A stretch of DNA of 64,000 nt from Sphingomonas sp. Mn802worker (GCF_000382485.1 NZ_AORY01000004.1:124001-188000); one strand, 5' to 3'; numbered from the stretch's first letter, positions 36,605 to 44,574 are shown. Made by a program: numbers and translations. The notes: generated from the letters alone by a model not told the origin.

Positions 36605-36946
36605 ATGTTTTTTCGACCTACACAAATTGGCGCTGGTGCGATTCTAGCGGCCATGCTGGCGGTTGCGCCCGCGACCGCCGACAGCTTGCCCGAACTGTGG
36701 CAACGCCCTGTACGAGCCTCCTACGACACGCAGAAGAGCGCATTAGCGCTAGAACACTGCATCGGCAGTGCAGTTAGCGATTGGGGTTCGCCTAGCGTTC
36801 TTCACGGTGAGGGCGTCACCGATCTATGGGTGAGCCTACCATATGCCATTCGCATCACCGATGCGGGGCAGACGCGCACCGTGAAGTTTACCGCAACCGC
36901 CGCCTACGATGATCGGGTAAACCGCGCGATCAAGGGGTGCCTGTGA
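36605..36946 (+). CDS. small exported protein of the element
   Basis: A 113-residue protein starting at ATG 36605 after the strong ribosome site AAGAAGGGGGG. A Sec signal peptide (MFFRPTQIGAGAILAAMLAVAPATA, cleavage near residue 25) is followed by a domain of about 88 residues with two Cys (HCIGSAVSDWG and the terminal KGCL) that may pair in the periplasm. No family was recognised. Its stop TGA overlaps the next ATG (TGATG), so it is co-translated with a glycine-zipper protein. Confidence 0.7.
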   Translation: MFFRPTQIGAGAILAAMLAVAPATADSLPELWQRPVRASYDTQKSALALEHCIGSAVSDWGSPSVLHGEGVTDLWVSLPYAIRITDAGQTRTVKFTATAAYDDRVNRAIKGCL

Positions 36947-37620
36947 TGACCACCCTTCTTATTGTCGTTTTCGCCTTCTTCGGGCTTCTTATGTTGCTCG
37001 GCTGGGCCGTGAACACCAACATGGCGAGGAACCAAGCTAAGCAGGATGCGGCAGTAGCGGAGCTTAAAGAGCGATTTGGCGAAGGCGATTACTACTACAG
37101 CCTGTCAGGTCCGCGTTGCATCGGCATAGCTTGGGGTCGCGATCAGCTTATCCTCGGCAGCGACGTTGCTAGCGCCACTGCCTTGCCGCTTTCCGACGTG
37201 CGTAGCGCTGATATCGAGATTGACGGTGTGGAGGTCACTACCTCGCGCTCAACCACCAGCACGAACCGGGGATCGCAGCTTGCCGGGGGCTTGGTAGGCG
37301 GTGTCCTCCTCGGTCCCGCTGGCGCGCTTGTAGGTGGGCTTACCGGCGGTAGCACGACGACCGGAAAGGCTGTGGGTCAACGTAAGATCAAGTCGGTAAA
37401 GCTGGTGATCCGGGTAGCCGACCGGGTTGCGCCCTTACGTACCCACGTCTTCTTCGACCACCCACATGGCGAGGGCTACGAGGCAATCCACCCGATGCTT
37501 CAACCAGAACTAGAGAAGGCGGCGCACTATCATGCGCTACTTACAGGGGTGATAGAGGATCGGGTTAGCGGAAGCGCCGCTACTTCCGCTGCACCTATAC
37601 AGTCTGGATCAGCCGCCTAG
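36946..37620 (+). CDS. membrane-anchored glycine-zipper protein of the element
   Basis: A 224-residue protein. ATG 36946 overlaps the preceding stop. One N-terminal TM helix (LLIVVFAFFGLLMLLGWAV, 4-22) is followed by a short charged stretch and a soluble domain containing YSLSGPRCIGIAWGRDQLILGS. A glycine-rich membrane-active segment (GLVGGVLLGPAGALVGGLTGG, about 100-125) interrupts it, and the C-terminal part KSVKLVIRVAD..THVFFDHPHGE resembles a PH-like or bacterial short-strand domain. The function is unknown. It was acquired with the island and may act with the exported partner at the envelope. Confidence 0.7.
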   Translation: MTTLLIVVFAFFGLLMLLGWAVNTNMARNQAKQDAAVAELKERFGEGDYYYSLSGPRCIGIAWGRDQLILGSDVASATALPLSDVRSADIEIDGVEVTTSRSTTSTNRGSQLAGGLVGGVLLGPAGALVGGLTGGSTTTGKAVGQRKIKSVKLVIRVADRVAPLRTHVFFDHPHGEGYEAIHPMLQPELEKAAHYHALLTGVIEDRVSGSAATSAAPIQSGSAA

Positions 37621-37764
37621 GTGTTCCTGTGCAGCGCGCTTAGCATCGGCAATGCTCTTGCGAGCGCGCTTAGCTACAGCCTTCACCGGCTCCGCTACGG
37701 CTTCCGCTGCCTTCGCTACAATAGTACCCGGCTTGCGTCCTAGACCGCGTTCCTGGCCATATAG
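37609..37764 (-). pseudogene. start-less Ala/Lys-rich coding remnant
   Basis: The minus frame from 37764 to a TGA at 37609-37611 reads LYGQERGLGRKPG then AKAAEAVAEPVKAVAKRARKS, a coherent Ala/Lys helix like the tail of a DNA-binding protein. A TAG immediately upstream and the absence of ATG or TTG suggest the 3' remnant of a lost gene. GTG inside the frame would leave about 25 residues. Confidence 0.3.
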
Positions 37765-38023
37765 CTACGTGACTTATTCTATAACTGACAGTTTTCGGCT
37801 GCGCATTCGGTAAATTAAACTTCCGCACTAAACGTTACTAATGTTTAGATTGACTCATGCTGTAAGGAAGCGAGTCTAGCTCGGTTCTATGCTACCATAG
37901 AGAACGATGGCACGACCGATTTTGGAAACAAGCGCTTGGCATGACTCCCAAAATCATCTGCCAATCGTTGAGCCTCCCTTCTGTCTTTGTGCATCATATC
38001 AATAATTTGAGATGCAACTTGGT
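37765..38023. other. AT-rich intergenic segment of the element
   Basis: No gene was seen. A weak hairpin AAACGTT-act-AATGTTT lies at about 37838-37854 and an imperfect one around tctatgctaccatagag near 37885-37905. Both could be transcript ends for the flanking genes; nothing else was recognised. Confidence 0.3.
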
Positions 38024-38662
38024 TTAAAGCGTAGGCAAGCGGAATAACGCGGCTTGCTTCTTCTTTTTTAACTTAGTCGTTCCGACGCCGTCGATAAGTT
38101 CGCTTGCCGGTAGCATAGCCATTAACCGCTCCCGTCGATCAGAGTATGACTTCACCACTGCCTTAAGTGCCTCGTACCGCTTGTCGAGTAGAGTTAAGGC
38201 GTTTGCAAAGTCGTTGCTTTCCAGCTTCCGCATGAAAAGAGCAATCTCGCGACTATCAAATCGTACCGACGGACCTACATCAGCCCCAAGTAGTGGCAAG
38301 ACCTTTTGCCAGAGTTGCCAGTCCTTGTGGCCGTTAGCATGGGCATTATAGAGCATTTCATTTATCTGCGAACAGATGGTGTATGTTCCATTGACGATTT
38401 CTAACAATTTGACAAAGGCTGATTGGAGCGTTCCAAGGTCGAGTTGTAGCTGATTGGCCTCATCTTTAGCTGTGGCTTCCCGAGTTGCCTTCACTGCCAA
38501 AGCATATGCGGGTACCCCGCCTGCCAGCGCACCGATAATGCCGCCCGTCACCGACGTAAGCAAGTCCCAAGCGTGATCTGTATCAGCCACCACAAGCCCA
38601 TTTAGTGAGGCTCTGACAGCTGCCTCCAATGCGACTACAAAAGCTAGTAGAAGATCTAACAT
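38024..38662 (-). CDS. membrane-anchored helical protein of the element
   Basis: A 212-residue protein, start ATG 38662. Two hydrophobic stretches near the N terminus (about 2-20 and a Gly-rich GGIIGALAGGVPAYALAV at 39-56) are followed by a long helical, partly coiled-coil region (TREATAKDEANQLQLDLGTLQSA onward) and a basic tail KLKKKKQAALF. No family was recognised. The layout of an inner-membrane anchor plus a cytoplasmic helical domain recalls accessory or superinfection-exclusion proteins, but that is only an analogy. Confidence 0.6.
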   Translation of the reverse strand: MLDLLLAFVVALEAAVRASLNGLVVADTDHAWDLLTSVTGGIIGALAGGVPAYALAVKATREATAKDEANQLQLDLGTLQSAFVKLLEIVNGTYTICSQINEMLYNAHANGHKDWQLWQKVLPLLGADVGPSVRFDSREIALFMRKLESNDFANALTLLDKRYEALKAVVKSYSDRRERLMAMLPASELIDGVGTTKLKKKKQAALFRLPTL

Positions 38663-38803
38663 CGCCTTTTCATAGTCCTAACCAGAGCAAACGAGATTAA
38701 ACTTAAGTCCCTACTTGTAATTCCGGATTTCCTGTGATGTTAGCTACGTTGTAATATCGCTGGTTGGTTAAGGCTGCAATTCAAAAGCAGTAATTAGGAG
38801 ATA

Positions 38804-39043
38804 GTCGAAACTGCCAAACCGCTCCCCGCGTATTTTCGTGCGTACGAATGGTGGCTTGACCCTGCTACGCTCGCGTTGGCCATCTTAACCGCGCCCGGCT
38901 GGGTTCGTGTCGGCATTACGGCTCCGGTTAAGAGGATACGGGAGCAAGCGGCGCATGAGCTTGCACGTTCGCTGTGCGAAGCTGTTCGTCCTATGGAGCA
39001 GGTAGATCGCAATCAAATGCGACTACCGCTAGAGCATCTGTAA
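38804..39043 (+). pseudogene. coding-like frame without a normal start, 79 codons
   Basis: From 38804 the plus strand reads VETAKPLPAYFRAYEWWLDP, then LALAILTAPGWVRVGITAPVKR, ending QMRLPLEHL at a TAA (39041-39043). The composition is protein-like, and an AGGAG (38796-38800) precedes it directly, but the only codons behind that site are ATA and GTC. It may use a rare start or be a truncated gene. The minus-strand frame over the same DNA looks like its shadow. Confidence 0.35.
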
Positions 39044-39178
39044 GCGTAGAATGAAGCAATTTGCCCGTAGAGGGGCGTAGAATGCAGAAAGACGTTCGGG
39101 GTAGGGCGACCTACCTCTAACGCCTTGATGCTCTGGATGAGGCTGTAAACGCTCTTATGCCTTTAGAGCGGGATTTGA

Positions 39179-39838
39179 CTAGAAGCGATATCCCAAACCG
39201 TAAGTTACTTGGTGGCGTGCAGTCTTAAGCTTAGCCGTCGACCCCTCTTCGCCAAGGGCTAGGTCGCTGTAATCAGTGTAGGTGTAATCAACTCGATTAT
39301 AGACCCGGCGACCAAGGGTGAACTCTAATCCACCGCCTACATGGTAACCGTCGAGATTGTCGCCGTAGCTTTCGTCCGGTAGAAAGCCTTCGAAGTCGCG
39401 GTACTCGTAGCCGATACGACCATTAGAGTAGCCACCTTTGGCATACAGCATGAACGTTCCGTCTAGATTGATGCCTATTCGACCACCAACCGTTATATTG
39501 CGACCGGCCTTCACACACGCGCGATCTAGGCCGAAGACCTCGGCGCAATCCTTCGCGGTCGAACCATCTACACCGGCGTAAGCGCCGACAACGACGCTAT
39601 TCAATTGAACGTCGTAACCGACCTCGCCACCATAAGCTAAGCCGCTCTTTCCGTTCTGATCGCGGTAGGTAACGCCATCGTCAATTAGCAAGCCGTCTAG
39701 GGTCGGACGATCCCAACCAATCTTAGCTTCAATGCGCGGACCTGTATGCGTCGGTGCCTCTGTCAGCTCGTACTGCGCCATCGCTGGCATTGCGGTAAGT
39801 GCCACGGCGATAGCCGCCATCATTGAAGCCGTCTTCAT
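39179..39838 (-). CDS. outer-membrane beta-barrel protein (porin-like)
   Basis: A 219-residue protein, start ATG 39838 after GGGGGTAAAG. A signal peptide (KTASMMAAIAVALTAMPAMA, cleavage after AMAQ) precedes alternating strands such as GPRIEAKIGWDRP, GLAYGGEVGYDV, VVVGAYAGVDGS, MLYAKGGYSNGRIGYEY and YHVGGGLEFTLG. It ends YGLGYRF, the C-terminal aromatic signature for BAM insertion. An eight-stranded OmpA-like/Opa barrel is likely. An outer-membrane protein as cargo of a mobile element could alter phage adsorption or surface properties. Confidence 0.82.
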   Translation of the reverse strand: MKTASMMAAIAVALTAMPAMAQYELTEAPTHTGPRIEAKIGWDRPTLDGLLIDDGVTYRDQNGKSGLAYGGEVGYDVQLNSVVVGAYAGVDGSTAKDCAEVFGLDRACVKAGRNITVGGRIGINLDGTFMLYAKGGYSNGRIGYEYRDFEGFLPDESYGDNLDGYHVGGGLEFTLGRRVYNRVDYTYTDYSDLALGEEGSTAKLKTARHQVTYGLGYRF

Positions 39839-40262
39839 CTTTACCCCCGTCGCCTTTGCTGGCGTTAGGGGTGAGGCTAAAGCGAACTTGTTAGAACCGG
39901 GTGAACAATGCTGCCATAGCGGCCCTACAAGCCCGTACAAGGCAATCTAGGCTGTTGAGTAGGCCGTCCTGCCATCCGTGCCTTGATGCTCTGTATGGCG
40001 CTCTAAACGGCAATTTAGAGCGTTAGCCTTCGCAGGTTGCTGGCATCTTCTAGTCGGTCTTACGACAAGCCGCTGTTCTGTGAGGTCCGCATTGTTTTTA
40101 GCGGTTGCTGATAGCGGCGACGCAAGCGCCTTATCGTCGAACGGCAAACAGAAGAGTAAATTAGCTTCGCTCTTCTGATCTGCCAGTCAAAGTCCTCTAA
40201 CCCCTATCTGTATACAGACTAGCTCGCTAGTAGCTAGGCTAGCCGATGAAGATAGAAACTAA
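39839..40262. other. intergenic region with inverted repeat
   Basis: About 420 bp without a convincing gene between the porin-like gene and the polymerase-like gene, both on the minus strand. CAGAAGAG (40149-40156) and CTCTTCTG (40170-40177) form a perfect 8-bp inverted repeat with a 13-nt loop. It probably lies in the 3' region of the polymerase-like transcript and may end it. Confidence 0.4.
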
Positions 40263-41669
40263 TTAGTTCTTGATAGTGAGTTTAGGCTTAAAGCCTGTAT
40301 GTTTAGAAAATACACTTTCAATGACCTCTTCAACCAACTTTGTCTTCGCTAAAGGAACTCGAATGGAATCATGAACCGGGAGGCTAAGAACGTTATGTTT
40401 AAAGGCTAGCGTTTCCATAACCTCTAGCATGATTTCACTTTCTCGGTAGTGAAGGTCCGCCCACGTAAAAGAGCTTTCCATCCAAGCATCCACTACGGGG
40501 AAGGTGGAGCGAATGGCGTCGCGAACCTTTTTTATTGGAAAGGTCTTACGCACCGCGAAGAAGACTTTTTTCGCGTTCTCATCTTCTAGCTCGTTTACTA
40601 CTTCGTTGGGCCAATTGCGATGAAATTTGGGATTGCTCCACGTCATATTCATCCAAGCCTTGACAATCGGCCGGGGTAGCTTCGTTCCTTCATAAGGATC
40701 GGGCGTGGCAGGAAGAGCCATACCAAGCAGGGAATAGGCGATCGTAAGAAAGCACGCGGAGATATCGACCTCTACAGTGTCCTCGCCATCAAATTTGATG
40801 AGAGAGCGTTGACCTAGCTCCCGATGCTTTAGCCCTTGGTAGCCCCCTCCATGAACGTAGATGCGACCCCCTTTCCGGTAGGCGTGGCCGGGTTGATCGC
40901 CTTGGTTGTAAATGCGTGTAAGCGTGATTTCATCTAGGTTACCTGCCTCGGGGCCGGTGACCGAATGGGAAGCGATGTACGCGTTGATAGCGCGCATCCT
41001 TGCGGCTTGCCGCTTTACCTCGGGATTGTGCCAGTCGACCTTTAAGCGCTTACCTTGAAGCTTATTCTTGCCTCGACGTTTGGACGTGGCGCGAAGCTGG
41101 ATCAGCTGCACGTATTCGGCTTCGCGTGGGTAGTGAAAATGACTGCGGCACTCCAATGCCCTAATGCCGTATCCAGCTAGGTAGTCAGTGAGGCGAACGG
41201 TCGCAGAGATACGTGTGACGACGCCGGGCTCGTCCCTAAAGCCCTGTTTTCCCCCGAAAACCTCTACCAGCCGATGCGCTTTTAGGTCTTCTAGTGCCCG
41301 CTTGAAAGGATCGCGGCTGATAGGTTGGCCGGTGAACTTGCATGGAGCCATTGGGCGATAGCACGGCCGTAGAGGGGTGTAAGACGCACCCTTAAGCGCG
41401 TCAGCAAGGATTGTGCCGACCGCCATGATGTACTTAGAACTTGGTCTTCTAGGTCTTCCTCTGCTAGTTCGCACTAGCTCAACTATATGAGTGATGGCGG
41501 TAATCGCCTCGACGCTTGCTGGCTTTGCAAGCAGAGTCATAGTTACTGATTGCTGTTCTCGAACCTCCTTGGCTGGGGGTAGGGGGCAGGAGTCTATTAG
41601 TCCAACATTGGAGTCGTTCGCTGCTAGCAGAGAACCGTCATCGAGCGGTAGTTTATTCAAAATAGTCAT
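40263..41669 (-). CDS. polymerase-like protein with family A / T7-RNAP palm motifs
   Basis: A 468-residue protein, start ATG 41669 after AGGA. A winged-helix-like region lies at about 110-170. The C-terminal half shows, in order, a GGRIYVHGGGYQGL segment (268-280, like the template-binding region of family A enzymes), VEVDISACFLTIAY with Asp302 and Ser304 (motif A), RPIVKAWMNMTW with Arg333 and Lys337 (motif B, O helix) and LPVHDSIRVP with His433-Asp434-Ser435 (motif C). The spacing is shorter than in Pol I. It is probably the element's replication protein; whether it makes DNA or RNA is unknown. Confidence 0.6.
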   Translation of the reverse strand: MTILNKLPLDDGSLLAANDSNVGLIDSCPLPPAKEVREQQSVTMTLLAKPASVEAITAITHIVELVRTSRGRPRRPSSKYIMAVGTILADALKGASYTPLRPCYRPMAPCKFTGQPISRDPFKRALEDLKAHRLVEVFGGKQGFRDEPGVVTRISATVRLTDYLAGYGIRALECRSHFHYPREAEYVQLIQLRATSKRRGKNKLQGKRLKVDWHNPEVKRQAARMRAINAYIASHSVTGPEAGNLDEITLTRIYNQGDQPGHAYRKGGRIYVHGGGYQGLKHRELGQRSLIKFDGEDTVEVDISACFLTIAYSLLGMALPATPDPYEGTKLPRPIVKAWMNMTWSNPKFHRNWPNEVVNELEDENAKKVFFAVRKTFPIKKVRDAIRSTFPVVDAWMESSFTWADLHYRESEIMLEVMETLAFKHNVLSLPVHDSIRVPLAKTKLVEEVIESVFSKHTGFKPKLTIKN

Positions 41670-41755
41670 TGGATCCTGTATGTTTACATAAGTATATAGT
41701 ATGTTAAGGGTATTTAGGATTACGCGTTAATTTAGCTTCGCCGGCGCGCCGAAAA

Positions 41756-41794
41756 GTGAAGGTGTAAACACGTTACTCGTCGCCGAGCCTTCAC
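41756..41794. repeat. inverted repeat upstream of polymerase-like gene
   Basis: GTGAAGG (41756-41762) and CCTTCAC (41788-41794) form a perfect 7-bp inverted repeat with a 25-nt spacer, in the AT-rich space between the polymerase-like gene and the excisionase gene. It could be an operator or part of an origin; neither can be shown from the sequence alone. Confidence 0.35.
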
Positions 41795-41928
41795 CCTAAG
41801 GCAAAAGCTTAAGTTGAAGGCCGTTGGGTCGGAAGTGTAGCCACGGTTGTGCGCGTGAAACGTCTAACGTCAAACCAATGCTGGTGCGGATACGAGCGGC
41901 AAACACGCTTAAGGACAGACAAGCAGCA

Positions 41929-42135
41929 TCAAGCCGCTGCCCCGTTAAGCTGCACGAACGCTTCTAAGTCTTTCAGGTAATAAAAGGTGCGCCCGCCAAC
42001 ACGGATGCAGCGCGGTCCTTTGCCTCGCGATCTATAATTGGCAAGCGTCTTGACCGATAAGCCAAGGTAGTCGGCTGCGCCTCTTCTTGTAACACGCCCA
42101 TCAGGGGTGCTGTCAACGTTGACTCGGGTAATCAT
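41929..42135 (-). CDS. AlpA/excisionase-type helix-turn-helix protein
   Basis: A 68-residue MerR-like winged helix: RVTRRGAADYLGLSVKTLANYRSRGKGPRCIRVGGRTFYYLKDLEAF in outline, with helix-turn-helix at 16-36 and a wing at 42-52. ATG 42135 is preceded by GGAG. Next to an integrase, such proteins act as recombination directionality factors (Xis) or as activators of integrase expression. It is divergent from the integrase gene, and the 136-bp space between them probably holds both promoters. Confidence 0.82.
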   Translation of the reverse strand: MITRVNVDSTPDGRVTRRGAADYLGLSVKTLANYRSRGKGPRCIRVGGRTFYYLKDLEAFVQLNGAAA

Positions 42136-42271
42136 TTGCGGCTCCTATAGTACTCGCCCGTTCGTCGAGTCGTGAGAGCTACTAAACGAGCGGAGCAGGG
42201 GCGCAACCGTTAGTAAAGAATGGTCTTAACTGTACCAATCTAAACTACATGACCTATTGCGAGTTAGTAAC

Positions 42272-43450
42272 GTGGCACTCAAATACAAATACCTTCACCA
42301 ATCAGCTTTGAAAGCACTTACTCCCGGGCAATCCATCACCGAACATGCCATCGTTGCCACGCGAACGAAGACCGGTGATATCCGCTACAGAATACAGACG
42401 ATGGTGGACGGCGAACGCATCCACCGCACCATAGGAACGCATAGCGGCGGGGTGCGGCGGGAAACGTGCGAGCGGGAGCTAGAAACGCTGCGGACCCATG
42501 CAAGGGAGGAAAGGCTGAACCTGCCTAAGGGACGAAAGCTGCATCGCTCGTTCGCCGAAGCCGCCGAGAGCTATCTCACGCGTATGCAGGAAACGGGCGG
42601 AAAGGATTTGGCCAATAAGCGCCGACACCTGCGGAACTACCTTGTCCCATTCCTCGGTACGGACCGGCTCGACAAAATAACAGATTTCCGATTGCGACAG
42701 TATCGTACTCATCGAGAAAGCTCGAAGGCCACGCCCGCCACTATCAATAGGGAACTTTCGACATTCTCTCACATGATGCGACGTGCATCATCCAAGGGTT
42801 GGCAATGGGTAAAGCCGGAGGCGGTGCCTGACATTCCGAAGGAAAAAGAGGCTAGAAAACCTATACAAGTGCTAACCGTGGAAGAGTGTGACAGACTTAT
42901 CGCTGCGTCGAAAAAAGACTTCGATCCGCACACGCACTTGTTTGTTCTCTTCGGTCTTAACACAGCGATGAGACACGGAGAGATTGTTTGTCGGAAATTC
43001 AGCGACGTTGACTTCGCGACTAATCGGATATGGATCGACCGTGCGAAAGCGGGGGAACGAAACCAACCGATCACCGTGGCTCTAGCGGACGCACTTAGCC
43101 GCGAACAGGCGAAACGCGACGATAAGGAAGGGTGGATATTCCCTGCCTCTCGGAGCGATAGCAAGAGCGGCCATCGGCGAGAGCTAGGGATTGCCTTTCG
43201 TCGCTGCGTCGAAGCCGCTGGACTCACGTCGAAGGCATGTACTCCGCACGTCATGCGCCATACCGCTATCACGCGTCTGGTGAAGGCTGGCGTCGACCTC
43301 CTTACGATCAAGCGAATCAGCGGACACAAGACAACCGCGATGGTGGAACATTATATGCATATTCACGGATCACACATCGATGAGGCGGTCGCGACGCTGA
43401 ACACCACCCGCGTTAATCCGTTTACCCACGACTTACCCAAGCTGTCTTAA
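42272..43450 (+). CDS. tyrosine site-specific integrase
   Basis: A 392-residue phage-type integrase. An N-terminal arm-binding domain (about 1-90) and SAM-like core-binding domain (95-180, SFAEAAESYLTRMQ) precede the catalytic domain. Residues: Arg234 in LNTAMRHGEI, His326-x-x-Arg329 in HVMRHTAITRL, His352 in SGHKTT and the nucleophile Tyr361 in MVEHYMHIH. Start taken at GTG 42272; TTG 42257 is possible. It ends 62 bp before attR, the normal position for an element integrated in the 3' end of tRNA-Tyr. The arm-type repeat lies inside its last codons. Confidence 0.93.
   Translation: MALKYKYLHQSALKALTPGQSITEHAIVATRTKTGDIRYRIQTMVDGERIHRTIGTHSGGVRRETCERELETLRTHAREERLNLPKGRKLHRSFAEAAESYLTRMQETGGKDLANKRRHLRNYLVPFLGTDRLDKITDFRLRQYRTHRESSKATPATINRELSTFSHMMRRASSKGWQWVKPEAVPDIPKEKEARKPIQVLTVEECDRLIAASKKDFDPHTHLFVLFGLNTAMRHGEIVCRKFSDVDFATNRIWIDRAKAGERNQPITVALADALSREQAKRDDKEGWIFPASRSDSKSGHRRELGIAFRRCVEAAGLTSKACTPHVMRHTAITRLVKAGVDLLTIKRISGHKTTAMVEHYMHIHGSHIDEAVATLNTTRVNPFTHDLPKLS
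43422..43438 (+). repeat. right arm-type integrase site candidate
   Basis: TTACCCACGACTTACCC lies within the last codons of the integrase gene and repeats the left-end motif at 31384-31400 (16 of 17 bases, same orientation). It is 75 bp from the attR core. Overlap with coding sequence is a caveat: conservation here may partly reflect the protein. Confidence 0.42.
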
Positions 43451-43512
43451 CTGTAAGCTGGCTAGGAGGCGCGCGCTGGGCAAATCACCCAACAAAAACA
43501 GCCATGTAAGGG

Positions 43513-43569
43513 GTGGTGGAAGGGACTGGATTCGAACCAGTGTACGCTCACGCGGGCAGATTTACAGTC
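43513..43569. repeat. attR: 3' half of the intact tRNA-Tyr
   Basis: Perfect 57-bp copy of attL, here continuous with the 5' half of tRNA-Tyr (43570-43599), so the tRNA stays functional after integration. The repeat ends just past the anticodon loop, which suggests strand exchange in or near the anticodon stem-loop, as is common for tyrosine integrases using tRNA genes. Confidence 0.95.
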
Positions 43570-43599
43570 TGCTGCCTTTAACCACTCGGCCACCCTTCC
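43514..43599 (-). tRNA. tRNA-Tyr (GTA anticodon)
   Basis: Read from 43599 on the minus strand, acceptor GGAAGGG pairs with CCCTTCC. The D region is GGCCGAGTGGTTAAAGGC, the anticodon loop in ACTGTAAATC gives GTA (Tyr), and a long class II variable arm (CCCGCGTGAGCGTAC) precedes the T arm ACTGGTTCGAATCCAGT. Discriminator A and an encoded CCA follow. Length 86 nt. It is the integration site of the island. Confidence 0.95.
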
Positions 43600-43827
43600 A
43601 TCCGGGTCGGCGCGGACGTGTGTCCGACGCCTGCTGCACGCTGCTCAAGGCGGGGTGCAGGCGGCTGGTCAAGCCGCGGTTCTGCGCCGCTGCTGCGACG
43701 AAGAAGGCGGCTCCTAGAGGCGTGTGCGGCCGTGCGCAAGCCCCTTCGCGCGCGCAGCAGCCGCACGCTTGCGCACGCGGTGCCCCCGGCATAGGCACGC
43801 CACCATGCTTATAGAATTTCAGCGCTG

Positions 43828-44574
43828 ATGGCGCGTCGCGGCCATCGTCCCAGCCAGACGCAGGGCAATCGCCCGCGCTTCTGGGGCCGTCACGCGGTCA
43901 CTGCCGCGCTCGCCAACCCTGAACGCGTCGTCCGCAAGATGTGGGGCACGCGCGAGGCGCTGTCGACGCTCGATATCCCTTCGTCGCTGCCGGTCGTCTT
44001 TGCCGAGGCGCCCGATCTCGGCCGGCTGGTGCCGAATGACGCGCCGCATCAGGGGCTGGTGGCGGAGGTCGATCCGCTCGAGGAGATCTGGCTAGGGGAC
44101 CTGCTCGCACAGGGCGAGGGTGATCGCCGCCCGCTGATCGTGCTCGATCAGGTGACCGACCCGCACAATGTCGGTGCGATCATGCGCTCCGCCGCGGCAT
44201 TCGACGCGCTCGGCATCGTCACGCAGGACCGTCACGCTCCGCCTGAATCGGGCGTGCTCGCGCGCTCGGCCTCGGGTGCGCTGGAGGTCGTGCCGTGGGT
44301 GCGCGTCGTCAATCTCGCGCGCGCGCTCGACGAGATCGGCGAGGCGGGGTTCTGGCGCATCGGGCTGACTGGCCACGCTTCCGCGACGCTGGGTGAGCAG
44401 CTGGGCGAGACCCGCCCCGCAATCGTGCTCGGCGCGGAGGGCGAGGGGATGCGGCAGAATACCGAGGCGCATTGCGACCAGCTCGCGCGGCTGCCGATCT
44501 CGGGCAAGGTGGAGAGCCTGAACGTCTCCAACGCCGCCGCGATCGCACTCTATGCGGTGGCGGCGCGGGGATGA
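43828..44574 (+). CDS. rlmB: 23S rRNA (guanosine-2'-O)-methyltransferase RlmB / TrmH family
   Basis: A 248-residue SPOUT methyltransferase. A basic N terminus (ARRGHRPSQTQGNRPRFWGRHAV) and a small L30e-like RNA-binding domain (about 20-90) precede the knot domain. Motif 1 is LDQVTDPHNVGAIMRSAAAF, motif 2 IVLGAEGEGMRQ, and motif 3 LPISGKVESLNVSNAAAIALY. It methylates a 2'-O of G in 23S rRNA (G2251 in E. coli). It is the first host gene right of the island and reads away from tRNA-Tyr. Confidence 0.9.
   Translation: MARRGHRPSQTQGNRPRFWGRHAVTAALANPERVVRKMWGTREALSTLDIPSSLPVVFAEAPDLGRLVPNDAPHQGLVAEVDPLEEIWLGDLLAQGEGDRRPLIVLDQVTDPHNVGAIMRSAAAFDALGIVTQDRHAPPESGVLARSASGALEVVPWVRVVNLARALDEIGEAGFWRIGLTGHASATLGEQLGETRPAIVLGAEGEGMRQNTEAHCDQLARLPISGKVESLNVSNAAAIALYAVAARG

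Larger units (their letters stand above)
31208..43569. mobile_element. integrative genomic island in tRNA-Tyr (12.36 kb)
   Basis: A perfect 57-bp direct repeat (31208-31264 and 43513-43569), identical to the 3' half of tRNA-Tyr, bounds the region. Inside are a tyrosine integrase next to the intact tRNA, an AlpA-type excisionase, a polymerase-like protein, a serine recombinase, several membrane or outer-membrane cargo genes and a defence-like cluster. Base composition is visibly lower in GC than the host DNA on both sides. No capsid, terminase or conjugation genes are present, so it resembles a satellite-like integrative element or island that needs helper functions to spread; that last point is an inference. 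Confidence 0.93.

Noticed and set aside
43562..43814. Short frames between tRNA-Tyr and rlmB
   Set aside because: Composition is random Ala/Arg/Cys-rich, with no ribosome site or family pattern. I see nothing in 43600-43827.
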